Positions 22,455 to 34,326 of a stretch of 64,000 nucleotides of DNA are shown piece after piece; the first letter of the stretch is position 1; each line of letters opens with the position of its first letter. Below the pieces are notes generated by a model that ran no database searches, was not told the DNA's origin, and was given only the letters and a program-made list of their open reading frames with translations. The DNA is taken from assembly GCA_037013495.1 (NCBI GenBank), contig CM072812.1, forward strand, positions 38,437,001-38,501,000, written 5' to 3'. The translations under genes and the position numbers were made by a program. The DNA comes from Hippophae tibetana (taxonomy: Eukaryota > Streptophyta > Magnoliopsida > Rosales > Elaeagnaceae).

Positions 22455-25400
22455 AAATAAAAATTGACATAGATTTTAATTTAATTTTGACAAGGAAATA
22501 GAGTTCAACGGTTTGAAACTTGCTTAGCATAGGTAGGTGTTACCTTTTGAACCTTACTTGGTGAAAGTATATTTACCTTAATGAGTGACTAGTAGACGTG
22601 ATGTCCTTGAAATACTCTATCGTTTATGTAAGCGATGACATACTTAACATAAGAGTCTTTCCTAACATAATTCAGTTCTCAATATTATGTTTGTTTTGGT
22701 CATGAACATACACCTAGTTCTGCAAAAGTCTCTAAAGAATTGGTCCCTATACAATTCTCTTTCAAAGCAGCCCCACTCTTCCCTCACATAAGTGATCTCT
22801 TATCATTAAAAGTAATCCACAAAGAGAAACCTGCATACTCTGCTTAGTATTCTCTTCATAATAATCATTAAAAGTTTTAATTTACCCTTCATATTATGAG
22901 TATCAATGTTTTCATCATAGGAATGGACTTGAGGGTAAAACCCCCCACCGTGATCTCACTAAGTCTTTCAAATGAGGTTATCCCTTTGAACATAAATCTT
23001 AGGATCTCGAGTCAAATAGGTTAGGTTTCCTTTGCAAATCCTTATTCACTCATTGGCTTCAATCTCATTCCTCTCAGTGACTTATCAACTAACTCTCGAT
23101 TTAACCCTTTAGTTAAGGGATCTGTTATGTTATCTTTTAACTTCATATAGTCAATAGAGATAATCCCAGTAGTTGTGTAATGATATTATGTCTACGAAAT
23201 CTATATCGACTCTTACCATTACCATTAGAGGAATTCTATGAAATAGATGCACCAGTCAGTATGAATATATATCCACTGCTAAACTTTGAGTCTTTCATGT
23301 CAGATATGTAATTTGTATCATTGTATCCTTCTAATACAACTAGATATCTTGTGTAGTGTAGTCCATAGCTACGTGTATATCTTAAGTATTTAACTAGTCT
23401 TGTAATACCTTTCTAGTGATTAGATCTTGGACTACTAGTATACCTACTTAGTTTGCTTACAGTGTATGCCATGTCTAGTCTTGTACAAACTCATCAAGTA
23501 CATAAGACTTCCTATTACTCTAGAATATTCTAACTGAGACACACTATCACTTTTATTCTTAGATAGGTGTAGATTTACATCTACTGGTGTTTTCATAATT
23601 CTAGAATCATTCTTGTCAAATTTCTCAAGTATTTTGTCAAAATGATGACATTAACTTAGAATGAGTCCGCTTGATATCCTTAATATCTTAATTCACATAG
23701 TAATATCATCAGGCCCCATGTTTTTCATATCAAATCTTGAATTCAACATAAACTTAGTAGATTTGATTATTTGATCATTACTATCCATAATTAGCATGTC
23801 ATCAATATAAAGATACAAAATGACATAACCATCTTCTTTGTCCTTAACATATATATATATATTTGTCACATTCGTTGATTTTAAAGCCATTTTTCCTTAT
23901 GAAATTATCAAACCTTTCATGCCACTGTTTTGGTGCTTATTTCAAGCCATGTAAACACTTCACTAATTTACAGGTCTTTCCTTCTTTCCCTAAGCATGAA
24001 AAACCCTTGGGTTGGTCCATGTAGATTTCTTCATCTAAATCTCCATTTAGAAAGGTTGTCTTTGCATCCATTTGAAGTATTTCAAGATTTCACAAAATGA
24101 CGATAGCAAATATCATCCTTATGGATTTTTTCTCATCACAAGAAAATAAGTATCAAAATAATCAAGGCCATGTCATTGTTTGTATCCCTTAATTACAAGT
24201 TTGACCTTGTACTTATCAATTGATCCATCTATTTATCATTTTCTTGTGAAAATCATCTTCGACCCTATTGTTTTACTACTAGGAGGTAAATAAATTAGTT
24301 CTCAAGTGTGATTTTGCTTAATAGACTCAATTTTACTATTAATGAGATTTTTCCATTGAGGACCTTCATAAGAATTCACAAACTCTTCATAGGTTTGAGG
24401 TTCACTTTCAAGCAAGTAGGTCAAAAATTATAAACCGTTAAAAGTTTTTGTTCTAAGCCTCATGCTATGTCTAAGTTCAACCTCAACTTATTTTTTAGGT
24501 TCTTTGCTTTGACTATCTTTATTCATTGTCTCATACGTTTGTTTAAAAAAACTTGATTCTCCTTGAGATTTACCTGGAAATACATGTTCAAAGAATGATT
24601 CATTCCTTGATTCCATTATCATGTTCATGTGTATGTATGAGATCTTTGACTCATGCACAAGAAACTGATAAACACTATTATTATGTCCATATCCAATGAA
24701 GATGCAATCTATTATTTTTGAACCTATCTTCATCTTCTTAGGTATAGATACGACTACTTTAGCAAGACACCCCTACTCTCATAAATATTTATAAGAAGGT
24801 ACCATTACTTTAAATAATTCATACAATATCTTATATGTCTCTTTTTAGGGTACCTTATTTAAAAGGTAGTTACTTGATAAAATAACTCCCCCCTACAAGT
24901 TCTATGTAAACCCAAAACTTAATGGAATTGCATTCATTATCTCTTTCAAGGAATGATTCGTACATTTAGCAACTCCATTTTGCTAAGGTGAATACAACGA
25001 TGTGGTTTCATGGATAAATCCATGTTATGTACATAATTCACCAAACGGTGCTTTGTATTCACCACCACGATCACTACGTAGTACCTCGATCTTCTTGTTG
25101 AGTTGATTCTCAACTTCTATTTTATAAAGAATAAATTTTTCTATAGCTTCATCTTTTTTTAAGCAAATACACATAGCAATATTGCGTGCTATCACCAACA
25201 AAAGTAATAAAATACTTATTGTCACCCCTTGTTTGAAGAAATTTCAAATCAAATAGATCAATATGGTGTAGGTCAATGGGTTGAATGTTCCTTTCAATAG
25301 AATGAAATGATGACCTAGTTTTGTTTTTCCTCAACACAAGTCTCACACTTATGCTTTGAAGAACGTGAGTATGTGTTTCATGTTAATTAGCCTACGTAAT

Positions 25401-25989
25401 GTATCATAATTAACATGACCTAATCTACCATGCCACAAGTTGGAAAAGTCAAGTAAATGAGCATAAGAACTAATCTTATTAATATTAATTCTTAGCTTTA
25501 ATAGTCATTACATTGAGTTTAAATAACCCTTTAGATACATACCTCTTCCCTACAAACATCCCATTTTTTTGTCACAATGACCTTATCAAATTCAAACATT
25601 ATGCGAAAGACATGCTTGTTTAGAAATGAGCAAAAAACAAGATTCTTATAGATGACTAGCACATAGAGTACATTTTTCAATGTAAGCTTTTTCCCATACA
25701 TCATCTTCAGTTTGACCTAGCGTTGCCCTTAAATGGTTGATGTGGAAATTTTTCCATGAAGGGCTTCTCTCCATCTTTCATTGATTCAAAAGTGGGGAAT
25801 AACTCCATATCTAAGAATACGTGCCTTGTTACACCTATATCAATCCATCACTCCTTTAGGTTTGATCCCATCAAGTTCACCTCATAAATGATTACACATA
25901 AGTCAATATCATAGATATCATGAGTTATGTCATTAACCATGTTTTCCTCATGATTCCTATTTATTTTTGGAAACTTGCAGTCTAGGGCT
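22455..25989 (-). pseudogene. Copia element A pol (protease-integrase-RT-RNase H)
   Basis: Read on the minus strand in Copia order. A protease/GAG-pre-integrase segment spans 25.9-25.4 kb. Integrase is visible as HSIERNIQPIDLHHIDLFDL, then KYFITFVGDSTQYCYVYLL and EVLRSDRGGEYKAPF. A downstream segment reads KIIDCIFIGYGHNNSVYQF (24.73 kb). RT has ILYLYIDDMLIM, the YxDD catalytic box near 23.80 kb, then SRFDMKNMG. RNase H ends with LKDNITDPLTKGLNRELV near 23.1-23.0 kb. Many stops and frameshifts separate these blocks, so it is dead, but unlike its neighbours it retains the RT core. The polypurine tract and LTR follow after about 0.5 kb of untranslated sequence. Confidence 0.85.
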
Positions 25990-26444
25990 TTATGTCTTAT
26001 CCTCTAACAAGTAAAAAAAATCCCTCCGAAGCTTGGCTTCTTAAAAATTGCTTCTCTAGGTCCCAATTTAGACCATTTACCATGCTTATCATTGCCCTTA
26101 CCCGTGTTCTTATTATGCTTGGAACTTTTATCATGTTCCATCACATTAGCCTTAGGTGCTAATGGGATATATCCTCTTTTAGAAGAAACTGTGTTGTCTT
26201 CTTTCACTTTTAATCTTATTAGCAAGTATTTCAAAGTCACTTCCCTTCGATTATGCTTCAGGTAGGCCTTGTACCCTTTATTATACATTTCTATTATGAT
26301 ATCATAGATTTCACGTATTTTACTGTATACAGATTTAGAGTCAACCATCTTATCATCAAGAAAGCAAGCAACCAAAAATTTCTTGACATCAATATTTTTA
26401 TTTTCATACTTCTGGTACAATGATTCCCACAAGTCTGTAGTCCT
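25990..26444 (-). pseudogene. Copia element A gag, C-terminal part
   Basis: A 142-codon open frame reads MWESLYQKYENKNIDVKKF, then FLDDKMVDSKSVYSKIREIY, then RREVTLKYLLIRLKVKEDN, which is the UBN2/gag region of Tork-like Copia elements. The frame ends at a zinc-knuckle remnant (C.RIRHKALDCK). Its N-terminal half is displaced to 28.38-28.72 kb by the solo LTR inserted at 26445. One mid-portion seems shortened relative to family gags. Confidence 0.85.
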
Positions 26445-28372
26445 TGATAACTGTATTTTATATAGTTACTTTCATTTATTTTATTAATTATAATTGCTAT
26501 GTTCTTGACATTTTTAGTTAATTTTAAATGAAATAAATTAATATTTCTTGTTTATTTTTAAGGAATATATTTTTAAGAAAATTAAAAACTTTGAATCGAA
26601 AAAGTACTTAATTGCAAATTTATATCTAAAAATATAATTTAAAATAAAAGAGTGCTTAATTGTAATTAATAAATGTGTAAAACATAATTTGAATTAAAAT
26701 TGGGCTTAATTGTAATTAACAAAAGTTTAAAAGTTCATTTAAATTAGAAAAAAAGGGCTTAATTGCAATTGAAGAAAGTTTAAAAGTTAATTTGAATTAA
26801 ATTAGAAGGCTAAAATACAATTAAGGAAATTTATTTTCTGCGCAGGAAAAGGAGGCCACGCGCGCCATCACCAACGCGCGACACCAACCGTTCGATCAGG
26901 AAATCAATGGATACGATGAGGCACGTGGATTGAAAACGCGACAAAAAAGAGTGGATGCGGTTTTCTGGTTCACACGGCTCGACGCGCCATGTGGGGCCCA
27001 CTTGCCCCGCAGGCTAGCATGTAGGGTAGGACCCATGTGAATCGCGTGCTTTGATCCCATGCGGCGCAACCACGTGCAATATCTCCTTCTAACCTCTTAA
27101 CGTCTGCCACGTGTCCCACCATTTCTTGTAGCCAATCCTGGGATGACATGTGGCACATTTCAATGAACGTAGAACCACGCACTCGTTCCATGCAGTTGTT
27201 CCCTACATGTCCCATCGTCGTTTATCATATGCGATGCATGTCGTGTGCGCTCTTTCCTCCTACCAATTAAAGATTACCATGTGTCCCACTATTTTTTGCA
27301 GCAAATCAGACCGCGACATGTGGCAGCATGTATTGATAAGAAAATCAGAAACGGGCAGCTTGTCTCCCACTCAGTTTTAAATAATGTTTTCAATGTACCA
27401 GTTTTTCTACCACACGTTTTCTTTTATTTTCGATGTAAAATGTCTCCCGCGTGTCTAGAAAATGCATTTTTTAATGTATTTTTCTAGCTATAAACAAGGC
27501 TTTTATTGCTAAAAAAAGGATTTTTGAATTTGAAGTTCAGTTTTAGTTTCGTTTTAGGGGTTGGACTGTGGAACACGTAGAAGTCATTTTTGGCTTCTAT
27601 TGTGTTCTGAGTGTGCCAAATATGCTGAGAAATGTTTTAATTTTCTTATTGTTATGTAACTAATATTCCTTAATTGCTGTAATTTTAATTTTTATTTATG
27701 AAGTAATTTAATTTTTCTAGGATTGCGTTTTATCTAAATTTATGAAGCTTGAATTTAATTATTTTTGAAAGATTTATAAGACTTTTAATTTGTTTATTCT
27801 ATTTGTGCTTAATGCTTTTGATTATTGGAAAATTTATCAAATGATCTGTGACACTTAAATAAATTTGGAAGAGATATTTTTGTGTATATTGCTCATGGAT
27901 AGAATAACATATATATATATGTGAAGGATAGGAATATACCTTTATTGTATGTGTGGCCATTTGAGAACTTAGAACGTAATGAATCTTGGTGAATTTAATT
28001 CTCATAGGAATATAATGAATTAATTTAACGAGGTGTGTCTATACGGAGCTCGGAAGAGATGTATTGATAAAATTAGAAATTTTCGTTTGACAAATTAAAT
28101 TTACTAAAAAAATATAAATCAAGAGAAAATAATATGATTCGAGTGGATTAATTTGGTAAAAAAATGCAATCCTAGAATTCTTTTATTTTGTTATAAAACT
28201 CTTTAGTTAACATCTTCCAATTAATGATTGTTTTGGATAAAATCAGAGTGAAATAATTTTTAGTACTCAACAAACTATAGTAACAAATCTCCGTGGGAAT
28301 GATACTTATCAAATTTTATTACTTGTGACCGTGTATACTTGCACGTTTTATGTTCTCCTAAAAGAGACAACA
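26445..28372 (+). mobile_element. Athila-type solo LTR, 1928 bp, with target duplication
   Basis: Bounded by TGATAACTG at 26445 and GACAACA at 28372 and flanked by the direct repeat GTCCT (26440-26444 and 28373-28377). Its 3' end carries the Athila LTR signature (CTCCGTGGGAATGATACTT, then TTATTACTTGTGACCG and TATACTTGCACG). It interrupts the gag of Copia element A on the opposite strand, and the gag reading continues on both sides. No internal domain is present, so it is a solo LTR left by LTR-LTR recombination. A GC-rich block at 26840-27450 holds three CACGTG boxes. Frames there are not genes. Confidence 0.9.
26845..27330. promoter_or_regulatory. GC-rich block with G-boxes in solo LTR
   Basis: CACGTG at 26922-26927, 27071-27076 and 27108-27113, with related CATGTGGC and CATGTGTCCC. 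Composition changes abruptly from the flanking AT-rich DNA. Likely U3 promoter/enhancer sequence. Confidence 0.55.
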
Positions 28373-28377
28373 GTCCT

Positions 28378-28720
28378 CTTATCCTTATTGTACTCATTGT
28401 ACAAGAAATCGGTTAAACTATTCAAAACATAGTTTCAACATAGATAATCAAAATCTTGTTCACCCTCAAGTTGATCGAGAGCTTCTTCAGTTAAGAACCT
28501 TGCCAAATTCAAGGATATGAGATAGAACATCATCTTACTCCTCCATCTCTTAAAGTTTAAATTAAACTTCTTCGATTTCTCTACCACAATATGGTTCATA
28601 GGAACAAAAACAAAACATTGAGATTACCCCAAGAGCCACATAAGGCCTCATCATTTAGTTCACGGTAGAACCATCCACAATAGGATCAACAATATTTACA
28701 AATGGGTTTTTAGTTCGGGA
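28378..28720 (-). pseudogene. Copia element A gag, N-terminal part
   Basis: The minus strand contains, across frames and stops, FKRWRSKMMFYLISLNLARF then LTEEALDQLEGEQDFDYL and NYVLNSLTDFLYNEYNK. This is the start of the same Tork-like Gag whose remainder lies at 25.99-26.44 kb; the last codons here (DKRTV) are adjacent to the solo LTR's target duplication. No primer site could be found between it and the 5' LTR. Confidence 0.75.
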
Positions 28721-29240
28721 CAATAGAGTGATCATTTCTTTACTTTTTTTTGTTAAATACACAAATAAAAACCTAAGTTTTAAAAATTACCAAATAAAGT
28801 TTTAGATTATCAAAAAATATATTTAATAAATAAATGATATAAATATATTAATTTATATTTATATTTTTAATTTCATTTATTATAATGATTAAATAATTTT
28901 AAAAATAAAATAATTTATTTATTTATAAAATTATAAAACATATATATAAATTAATATATATATATATAGCAAAAGTGAAATATAAATATAAATTTAAAAA
29001 AATTAAGAAACGGTAAATGAAAGAAATAGTGAAAACATTGATAGAGATTAAATTATGAAGTAATAAAAGCAATATTAATAAATGGTGAATGAAATTAATA
29101 AAGAGATTTAAAAAATGAACGCTAACTATAATAGAATATATATAACAAAACAGATAAATTTAACATATTATGAATAATCTTCTTGACCCAAAAAATTTGT
29201 TAAAATATTTTTGTATTTATTTGTTTAAAAAATTATCTTA
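28721..29240. other. Very AT-rich unassigned DNA
   Basis: Nothing coding. It contains TA-rich runs near 28930-28975. It sits where the 5' untranslated leader and primer site of Copia element A should be, so this part has been rearranged or replaced. Confidence 0.5.
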
Positions 29241-30381
29241 AGATTGTAGAAAATAATACATGAACAAACAAGTTAAGAATATTATAAATATATGTATAAA
29301 TTATAAATACAAAATTTAAATAATGTAAAAATTGAGACCTGTGTTTCACACAATGTTCTTAAGATAATTTTTTCGTTCACCATGGGTAGCAATGAGTAAT
29401 AAAACTACAAACTCGATTATTTGTACCATTGGTTCAGTTTTTATCTAATAAATTTCAAAAACGGATGCGATTTTGGGTAAAAATTAAACATGAAGTAACA
29501 TGTACAGTTATCAGTATAACCGTACCCACTGATACCCAAAATTACTTATATTTATTTAATTAATTTATATATTGATTAGAGATGTAAGGTTTTTGGATTT
29601 TTCTTGCAGGTATATAAATGAAGGAGCTTGAGAAGAGAATATTGAGTAAGACTGGCTTATCAAATCTCGTGTTTGAAATCGTATTTGATCCCTTATTCTC
29701 TTAGATTGTTGATTTGATTTTTTATTTTTATTTCAAGAGGGAATGTTGAGTAAGATTTTGGGTTAGGAAGGATGTTGACTTTAAAAACCATTTGGTTGTG
29801 AACTCTATTAGACGCGAGTCGTCAAAGGCTGGTGTTCTAATCATGAATGTTAAAGAATTATGAAAACTTATCTTTTAAGATATAAAGATTAAATAATAAT
29901 AAATTTACATCATAATTTATTATTACACGAACTTTCAAGTGTGTGAACTTTATTATGGAACACAAATCTAAACATAAAATAAATTTTTTCTTTTCTTTTC
30001 GTGTACTCTCCTTGTTTTTGTTTTTGTTGTTCTCCTCTTCTTTGTTTTCTCTTTTTTCATTTTCTCTTCTTAAGTTATTATGTTTTCTTTTGTTTTTTTT
30101 TTCTCCGATGCTTTCTTCTTCTTTTCTTCCACAAAGAAGCGGTATATATACCTATGATCAAATCACAATTAAGAACTCTAAGAAACTAAAGAATCAATTC
30201 AGAAACAGGAAAAAGAAGAATGGAAACAAAACTTTAATTCATAAATGAAAATTTTCAGAATGGAAAAGAAAAGAATGGAAACATAACAAAAAACTTCGAA
30301 AACAAAAAAATTAATTCATAAATGAATTAAGACAGAAACATTTTTTATTTTAAAATAATTTTAATTCACAAAATCTCAACA
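29241..30381 (-). repeat. 5' LTR of Copia element A with an internal insertion
   Basis: Matches the 21.7-22.4 kb LTR on both sides of an extra segment at about 29385-29845, absent from the other copy. The minus-strand start TGTTGAGATTTTGTG at 30381 corresponds to TGTTGAAATTTAG of the other LTR. The T/C-rich frames here (30.0-30.2 kb) are compositional and appear in both LTRs. Confidence 0.65.
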
Positions 30382-31230
30382 ACAGAAAGGAGGGGGTGAG
30401 AGTGAAAACCTCGACATTTAAGAACTCAAATGGAGTTCTCATCTTCAAAAAAAGAAAATGCTGTTAAAAGTGAAACACGTTGAAGAAGAAGAAGAAACTG
30501 TTCTAGTTCTTATTTGCTATCTTCTATGTGAATTTAAAAAAAAAAAAACCACCATGAATTACCGAAGGAAAATTTGGTTTATGAGAATATAATAAATCTC
30601 ATTGATTATATTTTTCACCGATGCGTGTAGGAAGGGGGACACAACAGCTTCAACCACAAATAAACTTCTTTTTTCTTTTTTCTTCTTTTGGGCTTTAAAC
30701 TTCATCATTAATGAAAAACTGATTTATTGACAAAACAAAGAAAAATTATTGTTCTCTTCAACAAAAAAAAAACTTATTTATTGCTTTCAACTCTTTTTTT
30801 GCCTTAAATTTATGAAATTCTGAAAAGAGGACAAGTAGCTTCATCAATTAATTCATCAACAGAAAATATTACAAGCAAGAATCAGCAGAAAAAGATATTG
30901 TTTCAGGAAGGAAAGAAAAAAAAACAGTTCAAGACTAAAAGACAAAGTGTTTATTGAAACAAATTCAATGCTATGAATACTTATCACTTATATCTTGCAT
31001 TGAAATAGAAAAATATTTTCAAAATTTTGAATTTGTCATACTCAAAGGGAAAAAAAAGCGAAAAGGGGAGAAAAAGCTTTGTACCCGAAGACTAGTTAGG
31101 TTGTAAAAAAAAAGAAAATAAAAATTTGAATATTTTATATGTCGGTTGGTCCAAGCAAGCAAGATTGATGAAGTCAATTAATAAAAAAAGAAGAACAACT
31201 TTGTGGTAAAGAATAAATCTGTAACTAAAA
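30382..31230. other. Unassigned purine-rich DNA
   Basis: No gene or repeat family recognised. Poly-A and GAAGAAGAAG tracts dominate. It separates the two minus-strand Copia elements. Confidence 0.5.
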
Positions 31231-31329
31231 GGTCATACATAAACTGCAGTAATGGGAATTAAACTATGCATACAATGGGTATGAAATTCACAAATAGAGT
31301 CCCACGAGAAATAAAGTTATGCCGTAATG
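31231..31329. repeat. Left copy of a ~100-bp repeat flanking Copia element B
   Basis: Starts CATACATAAACTGCAGTAAT and ends GCCGTAATG. About 80 percent identical by eye to 34457-34555. The LTR of Copia B begins directly after it. Confidence 0.8.
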
Positions 31330-31770
31330 TGTTGAAAAAATCGGGTATATTTTTTTTATTATAAGTAGTTATTATTTACTTATAATTTAAATAAATAGAA
31401 CTTAAACTAACCCGACAAAATAATACTATTAGAAATATAATGCTAAAAATTAGATACTCAAAACATAAATATTAAAGCAAAAAAATAATAACACTAGAAA
31501 TTTAACAAGGTTCGATATATATGTTACTTAGGTTTTCGGGCGTTGTTGATCACTTTCACTATCTCCAAATGGATGAACTCCAAATTACAACTAATTGGAC
31601 AAAATTGAGCTAATCAATTATTCTTACAAAAGATAGGAAGATTTACAAATTTTAGGATATTTTACAAATGGTGAAGGATGACTTTATTTATAACCCCAAA
31701 TCCAACACCCATCTTCATTCCTAACCAATGTGGGATGTTTCTAATTTACTCACTAAGGACTTATATAACA
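31330..31770 (-). repeat. 3' LTR of Copia element B (minus strand)
   Basis: On the minus strand it starts TGTTATATAAGTCC right after a polypurine tract (TAAGGTGAAGATT, 31771-31783), contains AACATCCCACATTGG, and ends near ATTTTTTCAACA at 31330. TATA box TTATAAATAAAG lies at about 31684-31693. This layout is typical of plant Copia LTRs of 0.4-0.5 kb. Confidence 0.75.
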
Positions 31771-31789
31771 AATCTTCACCTTAGGGACA

Positions 31790-32444
31790 TAGTCATTCTT
31801 AAAAGATTTCTTCAATCACTATATCAACAATGCTAGTTCCAATTCAGATTTGCGTGATGTTAATCAAGTCCAGACAATGTTTGAACTTGATTGTTGTTAC
31901 CACCTTATTCATCATATCTACCGGATTCTCTATAGTACTGATCTTCGGAACTAATACTCCACCTTCTTCAATAATCTCTCACAGAAAACATCGATGCGCT
32001 TTGTACGTGCATGGTAGACTTGGTTCTTTACTAAATGAATAGCACTCTGATTATCACAAAACACCTTAATATGTTTTTAACCAACTCCCAAGTCTTCAAG
32101 AAAACCTCGTAACCAAATGGCTTCCTTCACAGCCTATGTAATTGCCATATACTCTGCCTCTTTAGTAGACAAAGCAATTACTATAAGGTAGGCTTCCAAC
32201 TCATTGATGCTCTGGCAAGAGTAAACACAATATTCGACTGCATATTGACCAACAGTATTATCTTGCTAAAATACTAAACTAACATCTACAGTATTTATAA
32301 TATTCCGTAGAATCCATTTCACAACAAACCAATTTCCTTTACTAGGATCATGCATGTACCTACTTACAACACCAACCGTATATGAAATGTTAGGTCTTGT
32401 ACACACCATTGCATACATCAAGCTACCAACCGCATTTGCATATG
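31790..32444 (-). pseudogene. Copia element B RT end and RNase H
   Basis: Reading leftwards: ANAVGSLMYAMVCTRPNISY, VGVVSRYMHDPSKGNWF, VKWILRNIINTVDVSLVF, then ALSTKEAEYMAITQAVKEA, IWLRGFLEDLGVG, KVFCDNQSAIHLVKNQVYHA and RTKRIDVF. These are the diagnostic Copia RT-connection and RNase H motifs, in order. The stretch between QYAVEYC and ALSTKEAEY is shortened. Upstream sequence resumes at 34327 after the solo LTR. The polypurine tract and 3' LTR follow to the left. Dead through stops and truncation; no gag, integrase or RT core was found to the right. Confidence 0.9.
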
Positions 32445-32499
32445 TGATGAGTGCTCAAAAAGCACTAAAATTACTATGATTTTATGCACAATAATTGAT

Positions 32500-32502
<3 letters not shown>

Positions 32503-32552
<50 letters not shown>
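32503..32552. repeat. (TA)n microsatellite
   Basis: An uninterrupted run of about 25 TA units inside the solo LTR, close to its left end. Confidence 0.97.
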
Positions 32553-32558
<6 letters not shown>

Positions 32559-32893
32559 GATTTTATCATATATTTATATATATTTGCCTTTTCGGAATCA
32601 CGGGTATTTTTATTGTTTTTAAGGTATTTTCGCTTAAAAATGTAACTTAAAGACTCAAAGAGGAATACTTGAGCCAATACATCACAAATATATTAATAAA
32701 TAAATGACGAAAGGTCAACAAATATGGAAAATTGTACAAAATGGGTCAAAAAGGAGGAAATCGTGCCGCCACGCCGCCCAGCTGCCCAATGCCGCGCACA
32801 CCGTGCTCCTGTCCCGCGCGCGCCCCAGCTCTACTCTGCATGCGCCGCTGCCATCTGCGCCCCAATCCGCGCGCAGCCGCCCCCACGGTATGC

Positions 32894-32914
32894 TGACGTC
32901 ATCAAATGACATCA
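32894..32914 (+). promoter_or_regulatory. TGACGTCA / TGACATCA pair upstream of the LTR TATA box
   Basis: TGACGTCA (32894-32901) and TGACATCA (32907-32914) lie 84 and 71 bases upstream of the TATA box. The inverted relative keeps TGACGTCA at the same 84-base spacing. The pair resembles as-1-like binding sites for plant TGA bZIP factors. Confidence 0.6.
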
Positions 32915-32984
32915 TCATTCCCCACTCCACGTTTCCACCATTTTTTTATCATTTTTTCACCCACTTTTTCTTCCCATCCTCACC

Positions 32985-32992
32985 TATAAATA
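32985..32992 (+). promoter_or_regulatory. LTR TATA box
   Basis: TATAAATA, followed by a C/A/T-rich leader starting about 25-35 bases downstream. Conserved in the inverted relative as TATTTATA at 63765-63772. Confidence 0.75.
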
Positions 32993-33325
32993 CCCACATT
33001 TTCTTCACAACTAAACACACCTTAAAACACATCTTCTCTTCTATTTCTTTCTCTCATTTCTTAGTTTTTAAGTTTTTCTTAGTTTTTTCTTAGTTTTTTC
33101 TTAGTTAGTTTCTCTTAGTTTTAGAGTTCTTCTCTTTTTGAGAAGAACTAGTTATGTTTTTGTAATTTATTTGCTTTTTGATTCAATAAATGGGAGTGCA
33201 AATTCCGTTTGGAGGTTTTCCAACAATGGGAATAGCATCGAAGTACTATTAGGATTTTATTTTTTATGCTTTATTCTTACATGTTATATTTAATTTATCT
33301 GTGAATAAATTTAACTTTGCTGGCT

Positions 33326-33453
33326 GTCTATAAACATGATATAATAATAATGTTGTTATGCTTGCGAAATATTAAATAGGTAAAAATATGTCTATAAACA
33401 TGATATAATAATAACGTTGTTATGCTTGCGAAATATTAAATAGGTAAAAATAT
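33326..33453. repeat. 64-bp tandem duplication in the solo LTR
   Basis: GTCTATAAACATGATATAAT starts at 33326 and 33390, the units differing by one base seen by eye (AATG versus AACG). The inverted relative near 63.40-63.46 kb has a single unit, so the duplication arose in this copy or its source. Confidence 0.92.
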
Positions 33454-34326
33454 CTAAAATGAATTCATTTTATTTTTATTCAAGATTTTATATTAAGAAT
33501 GTTAGAGAGAAATATATTATTTTTCACTACAAACTTAAATCTAAAAATTAGATTTTAAGGTTTAGTTATCCGGTCTGATTTATAGTAGTGCTGTTTTATT
33601 TGTTGGTACAATCGCTCGGTAGTTAGAGTGAAGCTCTATTTCAAAAGTTTTTATAAGAATTATTATGTGAAAATGTATTGACAACATGTTTTGAGTAGTG
33701 GTTTTAAAACTTGAAAGTTAGTACTCGGATAATTAAATTCTTAGGTTTAATTTGGACACCTTGAATAAAGTTTAAACTGTCTAACCCCACCAAAGGTGGC
33801 ATTTAAATGGTTCATTTTCAATCTCTTAGAAAAAAGGAATTAATTTAATTAACCAAATTAGTTATCAACCCAACCCATATGTGTTAATTGATTTGTTTAG
33901 TTAATAAAGAATATCTAACCCCACCAAAGTTGGTATTCATATTAAAAGAGAATCAATAAATATAAATTTATATCTTTAATAACCTAAATAATATGAGCAA
34001 ACATAATTAACTTAGTTATTATATCCATAAATACTCCACTATTATAAATAATAAAATTTGCATAAACATGTATTAAATCTGTATCTATATTTATTTTTAT
34101 GTTATTAGATTAGAAGCACAAAAACCAAACTATCGTGACAGGATGTTTAGGATTTAATTTCGTTTTTAAAAGTTTGAATAATAAATTAAAAACCACATAT
34201 ATTCCTTCCTTAGATCGACCTTGGGAGTATACTTATCATTTTCTACAAATCATTTGCGAGAGTTTTATAAATATAAAACCAAAGTATTGGCAGAATCGGC
34301 GATGCTGGTTTTCGCTCATCAATATG

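Larger units (their letters stand above)
32445..34321 (+). mobile_element. Ty3-type solo LTR, 1877 bp, with target duplication
   Basis: Termini are TGATGAG (32445) and CTCATCA (34321), a 7-bp inverted repeat, flanked by the direct repeat ATATG (32440-32444 and 34322-34326). Removing it restores the Copia RT reading from MTNVPY into ANAVGSLMYA. It contains a stem-loop at its start (AGTGCT...AGCACT), a (TA)n tract, a GC-rich block (32760-32890), a TGACGTCA motif, a TATA box, and the plant Ty3 end motif TTAGATCGACCTTGGGAG then TATACTTATCATTTTC. A relative lies inverted at 62.5-64.0 kb. There is no internal domain. Confidence 0.92.

Noticed and set aside
26970..27487. Frames on both strands in a GC-rich block
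   Set aside because: Inside the Athila-type solo LTR; composition effect.
32704..33093. 129-codon plus-strand frame and overlapping frames on both strands
   Set aside because: Falls in the GC-rich promoter block of the solo LTR; frames are open on both strands only because stops are rare in GC-rich DNA, and the end runs through the TATA box.
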